Source: Haliea sp040221975 (lineage in GTDB: Bacteria > Pseudomonadota > Gammaproteobacteria > Pseudomonadales > Halieaceae). Taken from it: a stretch of 64,000 nucleotides of DNA. Position numbers and translations under genes: made by a program. Location: the NCBI GenBank assembly GCA_040221975.1, contig JAVJWR010000007.1:65089-129088 (forward strand). Direction: 5' to 3'. The notes below the pieces were generated by a model. That model had not been told where the DNA came from. It worked only from the letters and a program-made list of their open reading frames with translations, and did not search any database. The number at the start of each line of letters is the position of its first letter. Within the stretch, counting starts at the first letter, position 1. Of the stretch, positions 51,496-60,700 are shown in pieces.

Positions 51496-54400
51496 CTAAC
51501 CGAACAGCTCCGGGCGCTCGCGCAGCCATACCGTCACCGCCGCCAACGGCATCGGGCGGGCAATGAGATACCCCTGGAAGACCTCACAGCCGTGGCCCTT
51601 CAGGTAGGCATACTGGGCGGAGGTCTCGACGCCCTCTGCCACCACCTGCAGACCCAGCTCCCGCGCCATGGCAATGACACCCTTGCATACTGCGGCGTCC
51701 TTGGCGTTGTCGATGACACCGCGAACAAAGCTGCCATCGATCTTGATCTTGTGCACGGGTAGCGTGCGGATGTAGCTGAGACTGGAAAACCCGGTGCCGA
51801 AGTCATCTATCACCGTGCCCACACCCAGCGCCGTCAGCGCCTCCAGGATCGCAATTGCACCATCCGTGTCCCGCATCAACACACCCTCGGTCAGTTCCAG
51901 TTCCAGATACCGCGGGCCGAGGCCGGTCTGGCGCAGGACCGAGTCGAGGATGGGCAGGAAACTCTCGCGATGGAACTGCATCGGCGACACATTTACCGCC
52001 AGCTTGCCCTGCAACAGCCCCTGCTGCAGCAGGGTTCCCGCATCCCGGCAGGCGCGCTCCAGCACCCAGCGGCTGAGCTGTATGATCTGGCCAGTTTCCT
52101 CCGCAAGGGGAATGAAAACCGACGGCGATACAGCGCCTTCACCAGGCCGGTTCCAGCGCAGCAGTGCCTCCAGCCCCTCGAGACAGCCCGAGCCGTTCAA
52201 CAGTGGCTGGTAATGGACCTCCAACCGATCATTGTCCATGGCCTCCTGCAATTCGTTGCGCATGGTCAGCCGCTCGGAAAGCCGCTGATCCATATCACCG
52301 GTGAACAGTTGATAGGTATTGCGGCCCGCCTGCTTGGCCTGGTACATGGCGATGTCCGCCTGTTGCACCAGTTTTTCCGGGTCCCGCATGTCAGCAGTAA
52401 TCACTGCTATTCCTATGCTTGCGGAGATGTGCAACTCCTGTCCTGCAACCCGGTGCGGGCGGGCCAGCTCAGCCAGCAGGCGCTCGGCGACCTCCTGCGC
52501 TTCATTGCCGGTTTTGAGATCCGGCAGCAGCAATACAAACTCATCGCCCCCCAGCCTTGCCAGGGTGTCACTCGGGCGCAGGGTAGCACTCAGGCGACCG
52601 GTGACGCTCACCAGCAGCTCATCGCCGACCTTGTGGCCCAGGGTGTCGTTGATCGGCTTGAATTCATCAAGATCTATGAACAGCACCGCGAGCAGGTTGC
52701 ACCGCCGGCGAGCAAGGGAGAAGTCATGTTCGAGCCGATCGTTGAACAACGCGCGGTTGCCCAGGCCGGTGAGGGCATCGTGGGTCGCCTGGTAGGCGAG
52801 CCGGCTCTCCTGCTCCTTGCGCTCCGAGATATCGTTGAGGATCCCGACAAAGTGGGTCAACTCCTGGCTGGCGTCAAACACCGGAGAGAAAGACAGCTGA
52901 TTCCAGAACGGAGAGCCATCGCGGCGCTGGTTGCGCAGAGTCAGGGTCAGGCTGTTGCCGGTCTCCAGGGCAAGGGTGATTGCGTTCCGATCTTCCTGAC
53001 TGACATATTCACCCGTCAGGAAGACGGTACCATCGCTGCCCAGAGCGGCGTCCGCCGGATACCCAAGAACCCTGGTAAAGGCCGGATTTACATACACTAC
53101 CGGATAGCCTCTGCGGCGCGCATCAACCACAATGACTGCATTGCTGCTGGCCTCAAGGCTGCGTTCGAGGACCCGCAAACGCTCCTCGTCCGCCGCTCTC
53201 TGGGTGGTATCCTTGGCGATACCAAAAACCCCCTCGACCCGGCCATCGACCACGATTGGCAACAGCGACACATCGAAGTACCTCGCCTCATCCTGGTCCT
53301 GGGGGCTGAAGGCGATGGCGAGGGCCTGCGGCCGCCCATCGAGAGCGTGGCGGAAAGCCGCCAGGGACTTCCTGCTGTCCGCTTCCGACACCGACTCCGC
53401 GGACAGCACCTCCATGAATCCACGCCCCAGCATGTCGCTTTCGGCCACTCCCAGGACGGCCTGGGTCAATGGATTGAGGCTGGCATAGGTGCCATCCGTG
53501 TTGAGCGCAAACACCGCATCCGGATTCTGCGAGAACAGGGACCGGAATCGCTGCTCACTGTTGCGAAGAGCGGCTGTCTGCTGGTTGAGCTGGTCAAGCA
53601 GGCCCCGCCCTATCACCAGGTGGTAGGTCAACAGCAGGCCAAACAAACCGCCCCCCATGGGCAACAGGCCGCTCAGCGTGTTCAGCCGAGGCGCACCGGC
53701 TGAGGCGACCAGGGTCAGTCCATCCTGTCCGGGGGGCAGGCTGATTTCCGAGCTGATGTTGATGTACTGGCTTCCAGCGGCGAAGTCGGCGCCGCCGGGG
53801 CGGGCAATCGTGGCATCACCGCGTACGATCGCGAGCGCAAACTCACCTGCATCCTGCTGCAACTCCAGATCGGCCAGAATCGTGAAATCGACCACGGTGA
53901 TCAGCCGCTGTTTGGCCCCTGTACCCGGACTGACCCCCAGCAGAGCGAGCTGCGGGTGATCGGAATCCGGGAACTCCCAGGCTACCGGCTCGCCCGACTT
54001 TCGGAATTCCTCCAGCCAGGCAGCTACCAGAGGACGCTGCAGGGCATTTCCCAGCCAGCGCTGAGTACCGGTGTCGCGGGAGCGACTCCAGCTGTCGCCG
54101 CTCTCATCAAGGAACAGGAATCCACGCAGATTGGGAATATCGCGGAAATAGCTGCCAATATCCTGCTCCGCGAGGGGCCCTGAGGGCAGCTCTCCCACTG
54201 TTTCCCAGCGACCGGACATGCGCTGCATCAGCTTTGTTTGCGACTCCAGCTCATGCATTAGCGCCAGGGAGTAGTTGCCAAGTGCGGCATCCGCGGCCTG
54301 TAGCCTCTCGTCGTGTTGCACCCAGCTGCCCAGAAACCACCAGCTCATGCTGAATATTGCCCCCATCAGGGCCATCGCCACGGCATTGCGCCGCAGACGC

Positions 54401-54999
54401 ACAACCGGGCGCAGTGGATAATTGGCGATCACCAGCGTGCCGCTGGCAAGCACCACGCAAAAAAGCGCACCCAGGGGCATGAACTGGGAGCTCGCGAGTG
54501 CCACCCAACGCCTCGCAGGATCCAGGTACGCCGCCGCCAGGGCTGCCCCAGTCAGCAGGGCGAAAATGGCGGTTATATTCCACAACAATCTCTGCCGAGG
54601 AGTGTGCATTCCCGCCAGGCAACTTATTGCCACCATCATTATCATCGCCGAGGGCACACTGGGCAGGCGGGCATGCCCCGTCAGCAGCGATTGATTGTCC
54701 GTGGCATCCAGCAGGTTGTGGCCAAGATTGTAACCTGCGAACAGCAACATCATGCCCCCGGCAATCTGCCGACCGCGGCGACTGTCGAGCATTGCGGCGG
54801 TCATGCAGGCTCCGGTGAGGGAGATGGCGATGGTGCCTTCGAAGCGCAGCGTCAGCCAGGGTGGTATCTCGAAATGGGAGAACAACTCCAGGACCAGCCC
54901 GCCCAGGCCCATCAGCAGGCTGCAGATAAGCAGGATAACCACTGCCGCCTGCAGGGAGAGATCGCGGCTGTCACCTGGCGCTATAGCTGGCTGCCCCAT
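51496..54999 (-). CDS. Membrane PAS-GGDEF-EAL bifunctional c-di-GMP protein
   Basis: 1,167 residues from ATG 54999 (GGGAG upstream; an earlier GTG at 55038 is possible). The N-terminal 220 residues hold about seven membrane helices, then a periplasmic-sized segment (about 220-440) and another helix. Two PAS domains follow (about 480-740), then GGDEF with intact RLGGDEFVLLLP and EAL with GLEALLRW, DDFGTGFSS and VAEGVET. Both enzymatic motifs are intact, so synthesis and hydrolysis are both possible. Tail to tail with the PQQ alcohol dehydrogenase (4 bases). Confidence 0.92.
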   Translation of the reverse strand: MGQPAIAPGDSRDLSLQAAVVILLICSLLMGLGGLVLELFSHFEIPPWLTLRFEGTIAISLTGACMTAAMLDSRRGRQIAGGMMLLFAGYNLGHNLLDATDNQSLLTGHARLPSVPSAMIMMVAISCLAGMHTPRQRLLWNITAIFALLTGAALAAAYLDPARRWVALASSQFMPLGALFCVVLASGTLVIANYPLRPVVRLRRNAVAMALMGAIFSMSWWFLGSWVQHDERLQAADAALGNYSLALMHELESQTKLMQRMSGRWETVGELPSGPLAEQDIGSYFRDIPNLRGFLFLDESGDSWSRSRDTGTQRWLGNALQRPLVAAWLEEFRKSGEPVAWEFPDSDHPQLALLGVSPGTGAKQRLITVVDFTILADLELQQDAGEFALAIVRGDATIARPGGADFAAGSQYINISSEISLPPGQDGLTLVASAGAPRLNTLSGLLPMGGGLFGLLLTYHLVIGRGLLDQLNQQTAALRNSEQRFRSLFSQNPDAVFALNTDGTYASLNPLTQAVLGVAESDMLGRGFMEVLSAESVSEADSRKSLAAFRHALDGRPQALAIAFSPQDQDEARYFDVSLLPIVVDGRVEGVFGIAKDTTQRAADEERLRVLERSLEASSNAVIVVDARRRGYPVVYVNPAFTRVLGYPADAALGSDGTVFLTGEYVSQEDRNAITLALETGNSLTLTLRNQRRDGSPFWNQLSFSPVFDASQELTHFVGILNDISERKEQESRLAYQATHDALTGLGNRALFNDRLEHDFSLARRRCNLLAVLFIDLDEFKPINDTLGHKVGDELLVSVTGRLSATLRPSDTLARLGGDEFVLLLPDLKTGNEAQEVAERLLAELARPHRVAGQELHISASIGIAVITADMRDPEKLVQQADIAMYQAKQAGRNTYQLFTGDMDQRLSERLTMRNELQEAMDNDRLEVHYQPLLNGSGCLEGLEALLRWNRPGEGAVSPSVFIPLAEETGQIIQLSRWVLERACRDAGTLLQQGLLQGKLAVNVSPMQFHRESFLPILDSVLRQTGLGPRYLELELTEGVLMRDTDGAIAILEALTALGVGTVIDDFGTGFSSLSYIRTLPVHKIKIDGSFVRGVIDNAKDAAVCKGVIAMARELGLQVVAEGVETSAQYAYLKGHGCEVFQGYLIARPMPLAAVTVWLRERPELFG

Positions 55000-55059
55000 C
55001 CCGCGCTCTGCTCCCGGGTTTGTCCGCACCATCAGCACCGCGGCGCGACGTGACTCATG

Positions 55060-55482
55060 TTAAAGCTGGTTGCCCCTGGGCTGGCGCCTGTGTGCCTTGA
55101 CGCTGCTGCGCCGTGTCTTGTCTTCCAGGCGCCGGCGCCTGGAAGCCAGCGTCGGCCGCGTTGCACGCCTCTGCTTGCGCGGCCGGCAGCACGCATTGAT
55201 CAGCTCCGCCAGCCGGCGCAGTGCATCTTCCCGATTCTTGACCTGGCTGCGAAATCTTTGCGCCTTGATGGTGATCACGCCTTCGGCGGAAATACGACTG
55301 TCCCGACGCGCCAGTATCGCCGCAATGCACTCTGGCGGCAACGACGATGCAGAGGAATCAAAACGCAGGTGAATCGCAGTAGATACCTTGTTGACATTCT
55401 GTCCGCCACTGCCCTGGGCGCGAATCGCCGACAGTTCGATTTGCTCCAGTGGAACAGACAGATTGGGGGAAATTTCAAGCAT
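55060..55482 (-). CDS. arfB: ArfB/YaeJ peptidyl-tRNA hydrolase (ribosome rescue)
   Basis: 140 residues. RF-1-like domain with the catalytic GGQ in RAQGSGGQNVNKVSTAIHL (about residues 26-28), and a basic C-terminal tail (RRRRLEDKTRRSSVKAHRR) that enters the mRNA channel of stalled ribosomes. Releases peptides from non-stop complexes. The length matches E. coli ArfB (140). It lies 81 bases after kaiB on the same strand and 60 bases before the membrane GGDEF-EAL gene. Confidence 0.95.
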   Translation of the reverse strand: MLEISPNLSVPLEQIELSAIRAQGSGGQNVNKVSTAIHLRFDSSASSLPPECIAAILARRDSRISAEGVITIKAQRFRSQVKNREDALRRLAELINACCRPRKQRRATRPTLASRRRRLEDKTRRSSVKAHRRQPRGNQL

Positions 55483-55563
55483 GGATCATATTACCACAAG
55501 CGAGTGTGTGTGCCGTGGGATCTCCCTCTTTACACAAAGGCCCAAAAAACCGAAAACTCCAGA

Positions 55564-55881
55564 TCACGCCCGGTCACTTTCTGGCGCAATAATCCGGATG
55601 ACTTTCCGGGCATCGCTCAAATCACCAACGAACCGAAGATTCTGCTTCGCCGACGACACAATCAGTGTGGGAGTAGAGAAGATTCCCAGTTCAAGCGCCA
55701 CCGCAGGATTCTGCGTCACATCGATTATCTCCTGGATTACCTCGATTTCCTGCGGCAACAGGGCGACCAGGTTATCCAGGTTGGCGACAGCCTGCCGGGT
55801 AAAACCGCCGTCTCCCGCCACATAAAACTTAAGGATCACGGGGGGCGGTCGGTTCTGCCGGTCCTCTGTTTCCGCCACCAC
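55564..55881 (-). CDS. kaiB: KaiB-like protein
   Basis: 105 residues from GTG 55881, with GGGAGG eight bases upstream inside the end of kaiC. Thioredoxin-like KaiB core: VILKFYVAGDGGFTRQAVANL, a helix, EIEVIQEIIDVTQNPAVA, and STPTLIVSS with the cis-Pro region, then FVGDLSDARKVIRII. The start is two bases after the kaiC stop. The longer frame to 56016 lies within kaiC and is rejected. KaiB binds the CI ring of KaiC. Confidence 0.9.
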   Translation of the reverse strand: MVAETEDRQNRPPPVILKFYVAGDGGFTRQAVANLDNLVALLPQEIEVIQEIIDVTQNPAVALELGIFSTPTLIVSSAKQNLRFVGDLSDARKVIRIIAPESDRA

Positions 55882-55882
55882 C

Positions 55883-57667
55883 TCACTTTCCTCCCTTTTT
55901 CGCTGCAGGCGCTTTCTTCCTGCTATTGGTCCTGGTTTTGGGCGAAGCGCTCTGCTTTGAGGATCGGGAGGTACGGATATGTGCCAGCGCCTGGCGACGG
56001 GACTTCTCTTCCTCACCGGTCAGTCCAACCTCCAGCTCGAAACTCTCCAGGTCATGGCGGCGCTTCTCGAGAGCGGTTTCCAGCTCGCGGATCTGGGACT
56101 GGATATCCGTCATCTCCCTGCTGGCGGACCGATAGCGTCTTTCACTTTCCAGGCGCTCGCGCCGCTCCTGCTGCCGGTCTTCCTCCTCCCGCTGCCAGCG
56201 CATCGCACCCATCAACACCTCACCTTTTTCGGTGTATACAGGCTTGAGCCAGATCCCATCGCTACTGAGGATCAGCTCCCGCACTTGATTCGAGTGGGCC
56301 GTGCCCCTGGACTTTACAATGGTGAGGGCGCGGTTGCGTTCGCCGGCATTGGCGACATAGGACAGGTGAATCCAGTTGTCAGCCAGTGTGGAGATATGCG
56401 CCTTGGACTTTTCCTTGTTCTGCTCGACATCATCGAGCAGGCTCGTCAGGATAACGGTGACGCCCCGTTGTTTGGCCTCGTGAGTAATAAGCCGTATCGC
56501 GCTGTAGCCGAGCTCTTCACTGCCAATCGCCGTGAAAGCGGAGACTGGATCCAAAATCAGGAACCGCGGCTGGAATTCTTTCAGCAATTGCCGCGTTCGG
56601 CCGGCCAGCAGGTCGGGGCCCGAGGAGCGCGCGACAAAACCCTCCATGTGCAGGGTGTGGTTCTTCACCGCATCTGCCAAATGAATGTTGACGGACTTCA
56701 TGTTGCGCACAATCTCTTCGGGCGCCTCGTCAAAGCAGATATAAAGTACTTTTTCGCCGCGCTGGCTCGCACTGGCGGCCACCCCCGAGGCAAAAGTGGT
56801 CTTGGTGGTTCCCGGAGCGCCGGTCACCAGCGTTGTACTGCCGCGGAAAATGCCACCGCCAAGCATCTCGTCCAGATCCGCCATCCCCGTGGAGACGCGC
56901 TGGGTGTAGACCTTGAAGCCCCCGGCGCTGGCATCGGCCGGCACAATTTCTATCCCCTGGTCTCCAATGGTGTAGGGCACCTTGTTCTGGGTATGGCCGG
57001 AGCCGCGGTACTTCTGTATATACAGCGTCCGGTAGGCGATGCCGTGAAAACTGTCCCTGTCCAGCTCCAGCACACAGTCCGCCATATAGGTGGCGAGGTC
57101 CTCCAGGAAGCCCCTGCCGGACTGCCCCTCCAGCGGGGCATGACCTTTCATCGTGACCAGGGTGGTGAGAGCGAGCGCCTCCGTCCAGTGCTGCAGGCGC
57201 AGCAACTCCCGGCGGGCATCCAGCGGGTCGGGCATCATGTTGAGCAACACGTCGATACCGTCCAGCACCAGAAAGTTGGCCTGATTCTGCCCGATGACTC
57301 CCTCCACCGCGGCCAGCAGTCCGGAGAGATCAAAGCTGCCGCTCTGGATTACATCGGTCCGCCAGCGGGCGTCGACCAGCAGCAGGCGGTCCTTGGAGAA
57401 GGGTGCCTGCCACCAGTCAAAGACGGCAAAATTGGACTCGATATTGTTGCGGCCCTCCTCAAATGAAACAAATATGCCGACCCGGCTAGTGTCGCTCAGC
57501 CAGTGACAGAGGGTCTGCATCGCAAACAGTGTTTTGCCGGTGCCCGCACCGCCTCTGATCACCGACACTCGGCCCCTCGGCAGGCCGCCGAGAGTCATCG
57601 CGTCAAAGCCGCGGAACCCGGTCTCGATTTTCTGCACGCCTTTCCTATTCGCCTTGGATTTTGCCAC
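55883..57667 (-). CDS. kaiC: KaiC-like circadian/RecA-family ATPase with C-terminal coiled coil
   Basis: 594 residues from GTG 57667 (AGAGG nine bases upstream; TTG 57673 is too close). Numbering from TTG: CI domain 13-250 with Walker A GGAGTGKT (41-48) and VSFEEG; CII 255-500 with GAPGTTKT (285-292), CFDEAPEE and HISTLAD. In the last motif Ser428 and Thr429 stand where cyanobacterial KaiC is phosphorylated (Ser431/Thr432). A C-terminal extension of about 100 residues is a Glu/Arg-rich coiled coil ending in a basic tail, not present in cyanobacterial KaiC. The stop is two bases before kaiB. No kaiA is visible. Confidence 0.93.
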   Translation of the reverse strand: MAKSKANRKGVQKIETGFRGFDAMTLGGLPRGRVSVIRGGAGTGKTLFAMQTLCHWLSDTSRVGIFVSFEEGRNNIESNFAVFDWWQAPFSKDRLLLVDARWRTDVIQSGSFDLSGLLAAVEGVIGQNQANFLVLDGIDVLLNMMPDPLDARRELLRLQHWTEALALTTLVTMKGHAPLEGQSGRGFLEDLATYMADCVLELDRDSFHGIAYRTLYIQKYRGSGHTQNKVPYTIGDQGIEIVPADASAGGFKVYTQRVSTGMADLDEMLGGGIFRGSTTLVTGAPGTTKTTFASGVAASASQRGEKVLYICFDEAPEEIVRNMKSVNIHLADAVKNHTLHMEGFVARSSGPDLLAGRTRQLLKEFQPRFLILDPVSAFTAIGSEELGYSAIRLITHEAKQRGVTVILTSLLDDVEQNKEKSKAHISTLADNWIHLSYVANAGERNRALTIVKSRGTAHSNQVRELILSSDGIWLKPVYTEKGEVLMGAMRWQREEEDRQQERRERLESERRYRSASREMTDIQSQIRELETALEKRRHDLESFELEVGLTGEEEKSRRQALAHIRTSRSSKQSASPKTRTNSRKKAPAAKKGGK

Positions 57668-57714
57668 CGTCAATCACCTCTTGAACGCACGATTTTGTGC
57701 CCGGCCGCTTACCG

Positions 57715-60700
57715 CTAGTGCCGAGACTGCCAACTGACCAGCCAGGATTCAAACTCGCTGGCGGGGACAGGCTTGCTGTAAAGATATCCTTGTCCCTGCG
57801 CGCACCAGAGACTCTGCAGGAAGTCCGCCTGCTCCTCGGTTTCCACGCCCTCGGCGATGGTCTCAATGCCTACTGCCGCGGCCAGACTGACAATGGCACG
57901 CACGATGGCAACAGCATCGGATTGATGCGGCACGTCGTCGACAAAGGACTTGTCAATCTTGAGTCGATTTGGCGAGAGCTGGCGGAGATAGGCCATGCTC
58001 GAATAGCCGGTGCCAAAATCATCGATAGCCACCTTGAGGCCAATTTTCTGCAGCTCGGCGACCTTCTTCAGCGATTGCTCAGTGCTGACGATGAGCAAGC
58101 TTTCCGTGACTTCCAGCTCCAGCCGGTCCGGCGGCAGGCCTGTTTCTGCGAGCACCGCCTGCACACGCTGGACAAAGTTATCCTGCCGGAACTGCAGGAC
58201 GGAAACATTGACCGACACCGGCACATCGGCAAGGCCTCGCTCCCGCCACTGCTGGTTCTGGCGGCAGGCCTCTTTCATGATCCAGTCACCCAGAGGAATG
58301 ATGAGCCCGCTGTCTTCGGCAATGGGAATGAAACGCACGGGAGGAACAAGGCCGTACTCCGGATGCTCCCAGCGGGCCAGGGCCTCATGACCGACCAGTC
58401 GCCCGCTTTGAAGATCAATTTGCGGCTGGTATGCGAGGAACAGCTCCTCGTTCTGAACGGCCGCGCGCAGCGCGTTCAGCATGGCGAGGTGCTCACCGGC
58501 ATCCTCTCCCAACTCACCGGAATAGAAATGGTAGCGGTCCTGACCGCTCCGCTTGGCCGCCAACATCGCTACATCGGCTATGTGCATGAGCCCCGTCACA
58601 GTGTTTCCGTGTTGCGGATAGATGGCGATGCCGATGCTGGCCGTGACAACAAGGCTATGCTCATCAACGAGGCAGGGCTGCGAAATCTCATGCAAGATCT
58701 TTTCCGCAACAACGCCCACGTTTTCCCTGGACTGGATGTCGCTCAGCAGCACGACAAATTCATCTCCACCGATCCGGCACACGGAGTCGGACTCTCGCAG
58801 CCGCTTCGAGATTCGCGCGCCGATCATTTTCAGCAACTGATCACCGATCCCATGGCCAAGGGTGTCGTTGATCAATTTGAAGTGATCGAGGTCAACAAAC
58901 AGCAGCGCCAGCTGATTTCCCGCCCTTGCCGCCTGGGCAAGCATCAGCTCGAGTCGCTCCTGCAGAACCGCGCGATTGGGCAAATCAGTGAGAATATCGT
59001 GGGTTGCTATGTGCTCGACGTAGTTTTCATGTTGCTTGCGCTCGGTAATGTCCCTATAGATCGCGATATGATGGTACGCGCCGGTGGCGCTCTCTTGTGC
59101 TCGCGTTATGGAAAGCCAAACCGGAAACACCTCGCCGTCCTTGCGCCGATCCCAGACCTCGCCTTCCCAGCGATCCGTGCGGAGCAATGTGCCCCACAAT
59201 TCCTGGTAGAAATCGCGGTCGTGATGACCAGAACTCAGGATCCGTGGCGTTTTACCCAGCAATTCGGATCTTTCATATCCGGTGATGGCGCACAGCGACG
59301 GGTTGACCATGGTAAAGCGATTATCCTGGTCTGTGATAAACATGCCTTCATGACTCGAGGCGATAATCTCTGCATTCAGCAGCAGCTCGGCCTCCATGTC
59401 GCGCCGACGCTCTTCTACCTCGATCATGTCCAGGCCGTAGGCGAGGTCGGCGGTAATTTCCTGAATCAGACGCACCAGCTCTGCCTTGAAAAAACCGCTC
59501 TGCCCAGCGTAGAACTCGAGTATGCCCCAGGCACCATCCCGCCTGATGACCGGGCAGATAAGAGCGGCTTTTATGCCATGTCTTTCGTCCGCAGACTCCC
59601 ACAGGGTCGCGAGTTCATGATCAGTGAAATCGTTGATGACAATCGCGCGCTGCTCCCTGATCGCCTGCGCGCAGGGTAGCAGGCTGTGCTCAACATCCAC
59701 TTCTCCATATTCATTCACCGGTTCGTCAACAAACTCGGCCCCGCGACCGTAAACAGCGCCTGTGCCTTTCAGCATCCTCCCCTCAAGCCTCCTGGCTGTC
59801 ACCAGCATCAGCTCGGTATGCGTGCAGACTGTGTTGCAGACCTCATCAATCATCACCTCGGGGTCGCGAATGCGGATGATCGCGCTGTTGATGGCGCTGA
59901 GCGCGGAATAGTAGTGGTTGAGTTCGCGAAGGTCGTCCTCGGCCAGGCGGCGGGCGGTAATATCCTCGTGAAATGCGACCACCCGGACCTCGCCATCGTC
60001 GGGGAAACGCGTAAAGTGCACTGCGAACCAAAGATTTTCCGAGGGCGTAAAACAGGGGTATTCATGGCGGAAATGCTGCTTCTCGCCGGTGATCACCGCC
60101 ATCAAGCCCGCCAGCACCGCCTTGGCGTCACTGTCGTCCTCCCCCCCCGCCGCGTGCCGGCAGACCTCGAGATAATTTGCGCCCCGGTCGACATCGCGCA
60201 GCCGGGCGCCCTGTTCGAGGCCGAAATCCCGCCACCGGGAATTGGTGGCAATTATGGTTCCCGTTTCATCCAGTACCGAGATATGCCCCGGCATTGAATC
60301 GATGGTGGCAAAGGCGAAGCGCTCGGATTCCTGTATTCTCGCCCGGGAGCGCTCCCGTTCCGTCACGTCATAGGCAAGAACCAGGTTGGCGTCTCTTCCC
60401 TCAAACTGCAGGGGGTTTGACGAAACCTCTACCATAATCTCGGTGCCGTCTTTCTTGCGGTGTCGCCATAACGCATTGTGCCGCAATAAAGCCTCCAAAG
60501 CCGGATCGTCGTCGGCCTTAGGCATGAGATCTTCCAGACGGGCAATTTCCTCCGGCGGAAGAATATCCCTGGCGGTCATCGACAGAAATTCATCGCGGGA
60601 ATAGCCATATTTCGCTATCGCGGCTTCATTGAAGGCGAGAAACGCCAGGGAGGAACGGTCATCTATCCACATGGGATGGGGATTGCTATCGAACATCTGC

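Noticed and set aside
55882..56016. Longer KaiB reading frame with 45 extra N-terminal residues
   Set aside because: It lies inside kaiC; GTG 55881 has a good ribosome binding site and gives a normal KaiB length.
57697..59679. A 660-codon plus-strand frame opposite the giant sensor gene
   Set aside because: Antisense to intact GGDEF and EAL domains; no ribosome binding site or domain of its own.
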